This document shows, piece after piece, positions 35,420-43,111 of a stretch of DNA of 47,785 nt. The stretch's first letter is position 1. Every line of letters starts with the position of its first letter. The DNA comes from Patescibacteria group bacterium (GTDB lineage: Bacteria > Patescibacteriota > Patescibacteriia > 2-12-FULL-60-25), in assembly GCA_018061755.1 (NCBI GenBank), contig JAGOTP010000008.1:1-47785 (forward strand), in the 5' to 3' direction. Under the pieces are notes generated by a model, which saw only the letters and a list, made by a program, of their open reading frames with translations, ran no database searches and was not told where the DNA came from. The position numbers were made by a program, and so were the translations under genes.

Positions 35420-35809
35420 TCAGCGCGTCTGGGCCCGGTTCGGGGCGAGACTGCAGCGCCGGTAGCCGGTGCCAGCAGTGCTACCGCCCCGCACGATGGT
35501 GAGGCGGCACTGGATGGCCTCGGTGGCGCCGTGGCCGTTGCCAACCGTGCAGGAGACGTAGCCATCACGGTTGGAGTCGTCCGGCTGGCACTCGACCACG
35601 ATCTCCTGCCAGTCGTGGTGCATCTGGCGGGCGTAGTGGGTGGCGTCCTCGGTGACCCGCTCCTGGATGGTGCCGGAGAAGGCGTAGGAGACCGGATCGC
35701 TACCGGTGCAGCCCTTGAAGGCGTTGGAGAACATGCCCCAGGCGAAGAAGAGGACGATGCCTCCCAGGAAGAGGGCCTTGGGCAGATCGATGCGGTTGCT
35801 ACGTGACAT
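35420..35809 (-). CDS. Orphan membrane-anchored small protein (G+C-rich cassette)
   Basis: 129 residues. One N-terminal transmembrane segment (about residues 10-28: PKALFLGGIVLFFAWGMFS), then an extracytoplasmic domain with four Cys (GCTG, VECQ, SCTV, IQCR) and a fifth near the end (RCSL). No family recognised. AAGGAG lies 9 nt upstream of ATG 35809. G+C is high (40 of 60 at 35521-35580). A consensus promoter lies 130-160 bp upstream, and the ~120-bp 3' region before the terminator shared with ahpC includes a 9-bp hairpin (GATTTGATC/GATCGAATC). The Cys content again suggests a Dsb client. Confidence 0.7.
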   Translation of the reverse strand: MSRSNRIDLPKALFLGGIVLFFAWGMFSNAFKGCTGSDPVSYAFSGTIQERVTEDATHYARQMHHDWQEIVVECQPDDSNRDGYVSCTVGNGHGATEAIQCRLTIVRGGSTAGTGYRRCSLAPNRAQTR

Positions 35810-35939
35810 GGTACAATGCTCCTTTAGCCATCCGACTTGGAGGCTACACTCAGGTCAGTTCGACCGAGGACAATAACTCCTTCTCAAGAGAAAGAATCAG
35901 CGCTCTCGATCGAATAAAACACCACTTTTTTAACATAGT

Positions 35940-35968
35940 AGAATAGCATATTTTATTCTTTTTGTCAA
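35940..35968 (-). promoter_or_regulatory. Near-consensus promoter for the 35.4 kb orphan gene
   Basis: Minus strand: TTGACA (35963-35968), 17-bp spacer, TATTCT (35940-35945). It predicts a long 5' leader of about 124 nt containing an AAGGAG not followed by a long frame. Confidence 0.82.
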
Positions 35969-35992
35969 TGCCTCCATTCGCTAAAATGTAAC

Positions 35993-36019
35993 AAAAAAGA
36001 CCTATTTTAGGTCTTTTTT
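35993..36019. terminator. Intrinsic terminator after the glutaredoxin gene
   Basis: A 12-bp stem (AAAAAAGACCTA with TAGGTCTTTTTT) encloses a 3-nt loop, 18 bp after the glutaredoxin stop and just upstream of the orphan promoter. Confidence 0.9.
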
Positions 36020-36036
36020 GCTTCCCAACTTATTGC

Positions 36037-36318
36037 TTAAGCCGCCATCGCGAGCGGCTGGTTGTGCTGCCCTGCCTTTTTCTTCAACTTGGTATTAATC
36101 GTCTCTTCCAGCGCGGCTTTGTTCCAACCTACGATAATTTTGCCGTCGATATCAACGACTGGGACGCCCATCTGGCCGGACAATTTGACCATATCTTTCA
36201 CCGCCTGCTGATCAGACGTCACGTCGATTTCGTCGAAAGACAGGTGTTTCTCTGTCAAAAACTCTTTCACCAAACGGCAATAAGGGCAAGTAGGAGTGGT
36301 ATAGAGGCGAATCGTCAT
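36037..36318 (-). CDS. Glutaredoxin-like protein
   Basis: 93 residues from ATG 36318 (MTIRLYTTPTCPYC). Active site CPYC, cis-Pro in GVPVVDIDG, then IIVGWNKAAL, all as in NrdH/Grx-type proteins. It probably reduces ribonucleotide reductase, peroxiredoxin or protein disulfides in the cytoplasm. An extended -10 (TGCTATACT, 36349-36357) could drive it separately from the upstream HAD gene, whose stop is 104 bp away. Confidence 0.93.
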   Translation of the reverse strand: MTIRLYTTPTCPYCRLVKEFLTEKHLSFDEIDVTSDQQAVKDMVKLSGQMGVPVVDIDGKIIVGWNKAALEETINTKLKKKAGQHNQPLAMAA

Positions 36319-36422
36319 AAGAAAGGACAAGCGTTGTAACTCGTCCTGAGTATAGCACAGATCTAGGACCATCGCCTGGGGGTTGTAGATATCTCCTGTG
36401 ACATCGTAACAAGATTCCCCTC

Positions 36423-37262
36423 TTAGCCCGCTGGCGGCACTTGTTCTAAAGCCCGTAAACGTTTGGTAAGCAGCTCCGCTACATCAGCCGGTAACAAATC
36501 TTTCAAGGGGACTTCGCGAAATAGGAAGGCGTCTCCTCGCGTCTCAAAGGCTTCAGGATCAGTCCGATAGGCCATGACCACATTCTTTCGCTCCCAAATG
36601 ACTGGAGTCCCTGTTTGTCGAGCTTTGGTATGCAACATCTGTTCTGGATTGAAGGCGATTGGGTATTCCACCTGTTTCAAGACAGACCAATCGCTCAAGG
36701 TATCACCTAGCGCCACCGAACCATCGTGTAGAGATCCCTGTTTGAGCGCTTGCTGCACAATCGTGCTTTTCTGAGCCTCCATGGTCTTCGCCTTCGTTTG
36801 GTCACGCGTATACACTCTTAAGGTATCGAGAATGTATTCTGTACCAAAGGTTTGATCGAATTTCCATTCCTTGGCGAGTTCCTGAACCATGGGCAAGGGT
36901 GATCCACCAAGCGCAATCAATTGATAGCCACATTCTTTCAAGACACCGACCAACTCACGAGCGAACACATAGGCACGGGTCTTGGGCTGTCGCAGCACCT
37001 CATGCACTGCTAAACGTAATTCGCTCTCGGACAAGCCTCTCACGACCTTGGCTTCCCATTCATGGATGACTTGCGAGAGATAGGTATCTTCATTCGACAA
37101 GCGTTCTTCCCAAGTACGACGATGCGTCTGCGATTCAAAAAAACTGGCGGGCAAAGTGCGCTGAAAACGCATGAGCTGCTCGATCAGATCGATATACAAA
37201 GACCAACGATAGAGCGTGCCATCGAGGTCGATAAAGGCAAGACGAGGAACCGGTGTAGACAT
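36423..37262 (-). CDS. HAD-superfamily hydrolase (SerB-like)
   Basis: 279 residues. Motif I IDLDGTLYRW (nucleophile Asp and acid Asp), motif II region ALGGSP, motif III Lys in QTKAKTMEA, and motif IV LGDTLSDWSVL. A helical cap (about residues 25-90) separates motifs I and II, as in type I phosphatases such as phosphoserine phosphatase. Substrate unknown. Its start codon directly abuts the VKOR stop (TAGATG), so translation is coupled to VKOR. Confidence 0.88.
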   Translation of the reverse strand: MSTPVPRLAFIDLDGTLYRWSLYIDLIEQLMRFQRTLPASFFESQTHRRTWEERLSNEDTYLSQVIHEWEAKVVRGLSESELRLAVHEVLRQPKTRAYVFARELVGVLKECGYQLIALGGSPLPMVQELAKEWKFDQTFGTEYILDTLRVYTRDQTKAKTMEAQKSTIVQQALKQGSLHDGSVALGDTLSDWSVLKQVEYPIAFNPEQMLHTKARQTGTPVIWERKNVVMAYRTDPEAFETRGDAFLFREVPLKDLLPADVAELLTKRLRALEQVPPAG

Positions 37263-37805
37263 CTAGTTCAGCAACAGCCAGAGACCGGCCAGAAGGACTA
37301 CCGTCAACCCACCCATCGCATAAACCATGAGACGCAGCTCCTTGGAACGTTCATCCGGTGTCGCAGCCTCCAGAGACCTATCAAAGAAAGCACAAAACGC
37401 AAGTTCGAGTGAAGCGACTGCCGAGATCAAGCACCACAAGCAAAAAGCTCCGATCTCGCGCCACTGAACGAAAAACAAGATTGCCGATTCAACTACGCCG
37501 ATAACGATTAACACTTGCAAAAGACGCCAAAGAGCGCGTGGGTAAGTGCGCAGAGCAACTCGTACAAGCAACAAAACTAACACAGCTGCATAAAATGCAA
37601 CGCCCAAAAGTGGCCGTGGAATCGTGCCAAAAACATAGGCCCACTGAGACAAACGTACAATCTCACAACCGCTTGAGCTTCCACAGACAATCGGTGTGTG
37701 AGAGACGTAGGCGTAGAGCAGATAGCTTGAGGCAAACAAACCAAGGAAGGCCGCTTGCAAAGAAGCTAGACGGGCGATAACCGGAAACGACAGACGCGTA
37801 TTCAT
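37263..37805 (-). CDS. VKOR-family disulfide-bond-forming protein
   Basis: 180 residues, about five transmembrane helices. Loop Cys pair in VCGSSSGCEIVRLS and active CxxC in GAFCLWCLIS, with the conserved Ser/Trp region. Bacterial VKORs re-oxidise DsbA-like proteins and pass electrons to a quinone. There is no fused thioredoxin domain, so the two separate DsbA-like proteins at 3.5-5.1 kb are the natural partners (inference). Embedded in the glycan operon, 9 bp after the GT2-Wzy gene. Confidence 0.92.
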   Translation of the reverse strand: MNTRLSFPVIARLASLQAAFLGLFASSYLLYAYVSHTPIVCGSSSGCEIVRLSQWAYVFGTIPRPLLGVAFYAAVLVLLLVRVALRTYPRALWRLLQVLIVIGVVESAILFFVQWREIGAFCLWCLISAVASLELAFCAFFDRSLEAATPDERSKELRLMVYAMGGLTVVLLAGLWLLLN

Positions 37806-37814
37806 ACGATCAGC

Positions 37815-40004
37815 CTAGCTGCTTTTCCAGCGCTCGGCCATGCCCTCAAGGGCGATTAGCCAGGCGAAGCCCAGTGGATGGTTCAGATAGGGTGTTGAAA
37901 CGTGTACGGCGGCCAGAGCAACCAAAGACAGGATCAAGACACGCTTATGATCTGCTGGCAGGCTACTCAGCTGAATTCGACGACCGATGCGTATCAGAAT
38001 AAACAGCAGAAGCGGAATTCCCAAGATGCCGAACTTGATCCAATGTTCAAGCCAGCCCCACTCGAAAGCGTAAGTGGTATAGACCCCACCTGTAGCCTGG
38101 ACAACGCGTGGATCACGACTGGTATAGGTTACGGTCGCTCCAAAACCCGAGCCTAGTACCGGTCGCTCCTTGATTTTATTCCACATGGCCGGCAAGAGCT
38201 TCCAACGACTCGCCGAAGCGTCATCCTGAGCACTTACGCGCGATTGCCAGGCGTCCAGAAGAGAGGAGGATGAGAATGGAAGAGGAAAAAAACAGAGCGT
38301 GACGATGAAGGCGCTGGCTGCGGTTAGCGCCACGAGGAACCGGCCAGCTAATCCCAGAACGGCCTTGAAGCGACCCGATACCCAAGCCAATACACAGGCG
38401 ACTAGACCCGTAACGAACAGACCTAGGAAGAAACTTCGTGAGAGAGAAATCAAGGTTTGAGCCAGGAAAAGTGTGGAGAATCCAAACAGAATCAACGCGA
38501 CTCGACTTCGTTTGAAGCGCTGTACAAGCAAGAGGCCGGGCAACAACAACAGCGCGTAGATATGTGATTGGAAAAATATGCGGAAGACGTTGCCGCCAGC
38601 CCGCGTAATCTCCCCCACCCCGGTGCGACGAACCCAGAGATAAATCGGCTCCAAGAACCAAGCCGGAAATGAGTGACTGAAAAGATAAAAAAGCAGACTC
38701 GTTTTAATCCCACTCCAAAGCAAACCAGCCGCAATCCAGACGCCCAAACGAGTGATGTCTTCTTTACTCGCTCGTCGCATGAGATCAAGCACCGGCAAGA
38801 GCAGCAGCCAAAACCCCCAGGCATTGGCGTCAGCTAGAAGAAAGGACTGGTGGCGTAAGATTCCTTGGAGAAAGGCAAAGCCAAGAAGCAAACCGAAGAC
38901 GAGATATTCAACTCGACCCCTGAAAGCTTCTTTCAAGCTCGTCCATTTTCGCTGACGCAAGAAATTAATAAACCAGCCCGCAAAAAAGGCACAAAATAAA
39001 ATAATACGTAGCGATATACCACCGTTGTTACGCTCATCTCCGCCAAGATTGAATAACGCTCCTTTGGAACCGATCAGATATTCAACCGCCAGGATAGGCA
39101 AGGCTTGAGCGGGACGAATCAATGCCAACAAAAACACGGCTAAGCCGAACAAGACGCACAGCACCGTATTCAACGTTCCATGAAAGACTGTGAGAAATGA
39201 TAACGCCTCAAGAGCGATAATAAGCGCGAGTGGCAATGCAATCGTACGGAATGTCAGCAAGGCATGCGAAGCGGACAGACTCGATACCGCTGAGAGATGA
39301 TGTTTTTCTCGAATTTGCTCTTCCGCTTGCTGATATTTTTTTACTCGTTGCGGCATCCAGCCTAGTTTTTTCCAAGGCAAATGATACGCGAACGAAGGAA
39401 GCCATTGGCTGTAGCCTGTCTTACGAGGTTCGACGCGAAACAACACTTCCGGCAAGCCAATGGCTTTCGAACCTCGTTCAACCATCGAGAGCCACAAATC
39501 CCAATCTTGAAATTTGGTAAGCGATTCATCGAATCCAGGAAAGGCGGAACGACGTAATAATGAACTTGTGTGGATAAAATTCGACTGCTGTAAACGCTCA
39601 GGACTGAAAGGAACAAGCGGGAAATTCCAACCAAAATCATAGGCGCTGTAGACGATATCAACGTCCGGATGAGTTTCGAGTGTTTCTACGAAACGTTCCA
39701 GCATCACAGGTTCAAGCTCAATATCGGCATCAAGAAATAGCAGATATTCGCCGGTTGTTTGACGAGCTCCTTCATTGCGCGCCGCCGGCGCTCCCCGATT
39801 TTCCTCGAAACGGATATAGCGCAACGGGATAGGAAATTTCTTTAGGAAGGGTTGGATCTTTTCTTCTAACCCATCGCTCGATCCATCATCAACAACCACA
39901 ATTTCATCTGGTTGACGGGTTTGCACTTCAAACGAAGATAGCAAACGAATACACGCTTCAGCATGTTGATAGACCGGGATAACCAAGGACAAGCGTGATG
40001 GCAT
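37815..40004 (-). CDS. Fusion of GT2 glycosyltransferase and O-antigen ligase/polymerase-like membrane domain
   Basis: 729 residues. Residues 1-~240 are a GT-A family 2 transferase (LSLVIPVYQHAEACIRLL, VVVDDGSSDG, LFLDADIELE, then FQDWDLW). The rest has about 11-12 transmembrane helices and the large periplasmic loop pattern of the Wzy/WaaL family (RWKLLPAMWNKIKERPVLGSGFG). One polypeptide may thus add a sugar and ligate or polymerise the glycan. The two parts are in one uninterrupted frame, 3 bp from the GT4 gene. The fusion is seen directly; the reaction is inferred. Confidence 0.88.
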   Translation of the reverse strand: MPSRLSLVIPVYQHAEACIRLLSSFEVQTRQPDEIVVVDDGSSDGLEEKIQPFLKKFPIPLRYIRFEENRGAPAARNEGARQTTGEYLLFLDADIELEPVMLERFVETLETHPDVDIVYSAYDFGWNFPLVPFSPERLQQSNFIHTSSLLRRSAFPGFDESLTKFQDWDLWLSMVERGSKAIGLPEVLFRVEPRKTGYSQWLPSFAYHLPWKKLGWMPQRVKKYQQAEEQIREKHHLSAVSSLSASHALLTFRTIALPLALIIALEALSFLTVFHGTLNTVLCVLFGLAVFLLALIRPAQALPILAVEYLIGSKGALFNLGGDERNNGGISLRIILFCAFFAGWFINFLRQRKWTSLKEAFRGRVEYLVFGLLLGFAFLQGILRHQSFLLADANAWGFWLLLLPVLDLMRRASKEDITRLGVWIAAGLLWSGIKTSLLFYLFSHSFPAWFLEPIYLWVRRTGVGEITRAGGNVFRIFFQSHIYALLLLPGLLLVQRFKRSRVALILFGFSTLFLAQTLISLSRSFFLGLFVTGLVACVLAWVSGRFKAVLGLAGRFLVALTAASAFIVTLCFFPLPFSSSSLLDAWQSRVSAQDDASASRWKLLPAMWNKIKERPVLGSGFGATVTYTSRDPRVVQATGGVYTTYAFEWGWLEHWIKFGILGIPLLLFILIRIGRRIQLSSLPADHKRVLILSLVALAAVHVSTPYLNHPLGFAWLIALEGMAERWKSS

Positions 40005-40007
40005 AGT

Positions 40008-41084
40008 TTATTTTGAGAGCTCTGATAACGTTTTCCAACGATCCTCCCAACGTGCTTCTCGCATGACACGTGCACGACCACGCTCTCCCATGGCTTTTCT
40101 CAAGGCCTCATCCTGAACCAAGCGCTGAATCGCTCGTGTCAGCGCCGCTCGATCGTCCGCATTCACTACCAAGCCCGTCTCTTCTGGGACAACTGTTTCT
40201 GGAGCTCCACCGTTTTGCCCAACGATGATTGGCAGACCGGCCGCAGCGGCCTCTAAACAGACGATACCGTAGCCTTCAAGGTCGTCGCCGTCTTTTCGAA
40301 CAGGAAAGACGAATAGATCAGCGGCAGCGTACCACGTGTCTCTCACGTCATCCGCAACTTCACCTAGAAACTGAATACGATCAGCCAAAGGCTTGGCCAG
40401 CGCTTCGAGCCGATCGCGATCGAGCCCTTCCCCAATTACGACGAAATGAATGGTTGGTGGAAGTTCTTTCAAGACTTCGATGACACGATCTAATCCTTTA
40501 CGTGGGATCAGGCGACAGACACATAATAAAATAATTTCATTCTGTGCAATGTTCAGACTGTTACGCGCTTCAGCTCTTTGCGACAACAGATGCGGAACGT
40601 ACCCAGGCGTCAGCAAAACCGGTTCAATTCTAGCAAAAGTGCGCCGACAGTCTTCCGCGACAAAAACTGAATTTGCACACACCGTCTGTGCACGACCAAC
40701 GATGCGCCTCATAAGCCAACGCTTCCAAGCTGAACGTTTGGCAAGCTGGAGATCGAGCCCATGGAATAAGATCGTGTAGCGCAATCGACAAAAGAAAGAA
40801 GCAATCCAAGCTGCCGTTCCGATCGGGAGGACATGACTAATCAAAATATTTTGATCTGTTTGTCGACCAAGATCACGCATGAGTCGCACCAACGGCCACC
40901 AACGAATCACACCTTTGTGAAAGAACGGTCTTCTTTCAACCGCTTCCTTCGTAGGCGGATGTTCGAGAGGCACGATGACTCGCATGTCACCCTTCGCCGC
41001 CGCCGCCAGATCCGACAGATAACGAGCAACACCGCCCGTCATAGGCGGGTAATCGATCGTGACCAAGATCCAAGGCTTAGGCAT
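40008..41084 (-). CDS. Family 4 glycosyltransferase (GT-B)
   Basis: 358 residues. N-terminal glycine loop (YPPMTGGVARYLSDLA), C-terminal donor site with RLIPRKGLDRVIEVL and the retaining-GT E-x7-E motif in EGYGIVCLEAAAAGLP. A weak hydrophobic patch near residues 90-110 suggests peripheral membrane binding. It is probably an early enzyme of the surface glycan, together with the flippase and Wzy-like fusion in the same operon. Confidence 0.94.
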   Translation of the reverse strand: MPKPWILVTIDYPPMTGGVARYLSDLAAAAKGDMRVIVPLEHPPTKEAVERRPFFHKGVIRWWPLVRLMRDLGRQTDQNILISHVLPIGTAAWIASFFCRLRYTILFHGLDLQLAKRSAWKRWLMRRIVGRAQTVCANSVFVAEDCRRTFARIEPVLLTPGYVPHLLSQRAEARNSLNIAQNEIILLCVCRLIPRKGLDRVIEVLKELPPTIHFVVIGEGLDRDRLEALAKPLADRIQFLGEVADDVRDTWYAAADLFVFPVRKDGDDLEGYGIVCLEAAAAGLPIIVGQNGGAPETVVPEETGLVVNADDRAALTRAIQRLVQDEALRKAMGERGRARVMREARWEDRWKTLSELSK

Positions 41085-41106
41085 ATTCCAGCGAAAGTTC
41101 TACGTC

Positions 41107-42573
41107 TCACGAATTCGCTTCTTCGTTGGCGTCAGGCGGCGGAACAGCTCGTCGACGCAAGAATCCCCAGACCATCAACACGTCCTCGACTAAACACAGG
41201 CGCATTACGAATAAGACGAGCAATGATGACGCTCCTCCAAAGAGTAACTGCGCAATGAAAGGAAAACTGGCAGCTACAAAATGCATAAGGCCCCAGATAA
41301 GCGCGGCACTAGCCAGTCCTCGTAGAAAAAAGGACGCGAACCAACCTTTCTCTGGCAGATCGGCCCGTGCGAACCACAAACCTAGCAACAATAATAACCA
41401 AAAGGAAACAACGCCCGCATAAGCCGCACCTAACGGACCGTACTTAGGAACAAGCACCAGGTTTAGCAGGACATTGATTACCATCGTAACACCCATCGAA
41501 GTAGTCTTCAGGCTCGAACGTCGAGTTGCATTTAACAAGGAACCGACAGGGAAATCTAAGAAGATAGGGATCAGAACCCAAGGCAAAACCATCATGGGAG
41601 CAATCGCTCCGGCATATGGTTGGCCGTAGAAAGTGAGAATGATCGGCTTCGCCAAGGCAGACAGCAAAGCTGACAAAGGCACACCCGCCAACATCATGAG
41701 GCGTAAGCCATTCTTCAAAGATCGGCGTAACCCCTGATGATCACCCGACGCGAATTCCGAACTCATGGCCGGATAGAGGGCCGCAACAAATGTTAACGGC
41801 AAAAATTGCAGGGCGTAGGTCAACTTGTAGGCCACGGCATATTGCCCCACTGAGGCGTGGCCAAAATATTGACGCAACAAGAGCGAATCCGTGTAGGAAT
41901 AGATTTTCACGAAGAGCCCCGCTAAACCGAAGGGCAGAGCAGCAAGAAAAAGGCTTTTGAAAGAGATAAGGCTTGCCCCAATCGGGGTCGCTTTCCGTCG
42001 CCACGCTTGAACAAGGCTCCATCCGAGATTCCAGAGACTACCAAGCAGCAAAGCGCAGACTAAACCAATCACCCCGCCACCCGCTCGTAAAATCAAGACT
42101 GAAGCGATCGCTGTCGCCAACTGACAGACCAACATTCCGATAGCCTCAAAGCGCAGGTCTCGCTGACCACGCAAAGCTCCGTAAAAAATGAGAGAGAGTG
42201 AGTCGGCTAATAGAACAAAACATGCCACAACAACCGCTGCAAAGACATCAGGCTCGACTCGCACAATCCAGGCATAAGCTAAGGAAGCGAGTACGGCCAA
42301 CGGAAGCAAAACTACCTTGAACTGCAAAGCACGGGCTAAGTAAGCTCGACCGCGCTCCTGATTAGCTGCCAGCTCGCGAATAACGACCGGAGTCAGACCA
42401 AAATCAGCCAAAACCACAAAAACCGATGTGATGGAAACAGCGTAAAAATACTTGCCAGTAACCGTCGGACCAACTAGGCGAGCAATGATATAAAACGCCA
42501 GGAAAGAGACGACCTTTTGACCCAGCGTGGCTACCATCAGCCAAGCGGTATTGCGAGCAACCGTAGAGGACAT
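41107..42573 (-). CDS. Wzx-like polysaccharide/oligosaccharide flippase
   Basis: 488 residues, 12-14 transmembrane helices, MOP superfamily (RfbX/Wzx type). N-terminal NTAWLMVATLGQKVVSFLAF and KYFYAVSITSVFVVLADFG are typical. It would move an undecaprenyl-linked glycan outward. First long gene of the operon wzx - GT4 - GT2/Wzy - VKOR - HAD. The C-terminal ~15 residues are polar (Arg/Pro/Glu). Confidence 0.93.
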   Translation of the reverse strand: MSSTVARNTAWLMVATLGQKVVSFLAFYIIARLVGPTVTGKYFYAVSITSVFVVLADFGLTPVVIRELAANQERGRAYLARALQFKVVLLPLAVLASLAYAWIVRVEPDVFAAVVVACFVLLADSLSLIFYGALRGQRDLRFEAIGMLVCQLATAIASVLILRAGGGVIGLVCALLLGSLWNLGWSLVQAWRRKATPIGASLISFKSLFLAALPFGLAGLFVKIYSYTDSLLLRQYFGHASVGQYAVAYKLTYALQFLPLTFVAALYPAMSSEFASGDHQGLRRSLKNGLRLMMLAGVPLSALLSALAKPIILTFYGQPYAGAIAPMMVLPWVLIPIFLDFPVGSLLNATRRSSLKTTSMGVTMVINVLLNLVLVPKYGPLGAAYAGVVSFWLLLLLGLWFARADLPEKGWFASFFLRGLASAALIWGLMHFVAASFPFIAQLLFGGASSLLVLFVMRLCLVEDVLMVWGFLRRRAVPPPDANEEANS

Positions 42574-42585
42574 GGCCCTACGGTA

Positions 42586-42675
42586 TCAGAGTCGGCTGGC
42601 GTTCACAAAAAACCAAATCGAAGCAAGAAAAAAGATCCCAAGGGCTAACCAACGTGGCGCATCCTGAATGCTCAT
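42586..42675 (-). CDS. Predicted 29-residue membrane peptide ahead of the flippase gene
   Basis: ATG 42675 opens MSIQDAPRWLALG followed by a hydrophobic helix (IFFLASIWFFV) and NASRL. A well-formed promoter ends 11 nt before ATG, so it is the first frame of the flippase transcript, 12 bp before the flippase start. No Shine-Dalgarno. It could be a real microprotein or a leader frame for the flippase. Confidence 0.48.
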   Translation of the reverse strand: MSIQDAPRWLALGIFFLASIWFFVNASRL

Positions 42676-42686
42676 ACGGGAGCATC

Positions 42687-42715
42687 AGTATACACGGTAT
42701 GAAACGGCCGTTCAA
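42687..42715 (-). promoter_or_regulatory. Promoter of the surface-glycan operon
   Basis: Minus strand: -35 TTGAAC (42710-42715), 17-bp spacer, -10 TATACT (42687-42692). It predicts transcription starting about 5 nt before ATG 42675, a near-leaderless mRNA. Confidence 0.75.
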
Positions 42716-42743
42716 GGAAGTGAGGCGGAGACGAGCCTCGTAA

Positions 42744-43105
42744 GAGGTCCTTCTTGCGGGGGCAACGGCCGGCCAATCCCCCTTTCAAACATGGTAATTT
42801 TGTGAGCAGATCACCATGGCCCCGCCCGCTTTCGCGAGCACCGTTTCAGAGCTTGGCCGGGACGTGAGGGATGCCCAAAGACCAAGATGAGAACGGTATC
42901 TACGCAAGTCGTTGTCGATCTTGCAACGAGCATACCTGAAACCAGCTCCAGGCACGAACGCGCAAGCAACGCCTGCTACTGAGGGTTCACAACCGCCCAA
43001 AAGGCGGTGTGATCGACGGACGGGAGAAGGACCTCAACCGTCTATCGACGTCTAGTATGGTCGCGAACGATCTTCCGTTGGTCAATGGGACAAGTTCGGG
43101 ATAAC
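42744..43105 (-). ncRNA. Candidate structured RNA of unknown class
   Basis: No convincing protein frame lies between 42716 and 43111 (a 71-codon frame at 42785-43000 is judged a shadow), yet the stretch is full of helices. An 11-bp long-range pair (42744-42754 with 43025-43035) would close about 270 nt. Inside are hairpins of 5-9 bp: the bulged stem near 42990-43015 (CCGCC/GGCGG core), the extended stem near 42890-42935 (TCGTTG/CAACGA inside GGTAT/ATACC), CATGGT/ACCATG near 42790-42818, and GCTCGC-GAAA-GCGGGC near 42827-42842. The last has a GNRA loop and a G-U pair only if the RNA is on the minus strand. The size resembles RNase P RNA or tmRNA, but I could find neither signature. Ends are approximate and no promoter is evident. 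Confidence 0.45.
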
Positions 43106-43111
43106 CGGCTT

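Noticed and set aside
42785-43000. 71-codon minus-strand frame in the gene-free region
   Set aside because: Composition is not protein-like, there is no start signal, and the frame cuts across several strong helices that favour an RNA.
42716-43111. Identification as RNase P RNA, tmRNA, SRP RNA or a group I/II intron
   Set aside because: Looked for GAGGAAAGUCC and ACAGA..GGCUUA, a tRNA-like CCA end, the SRP GGAAG loop and intron core motifs on both strands; none found.
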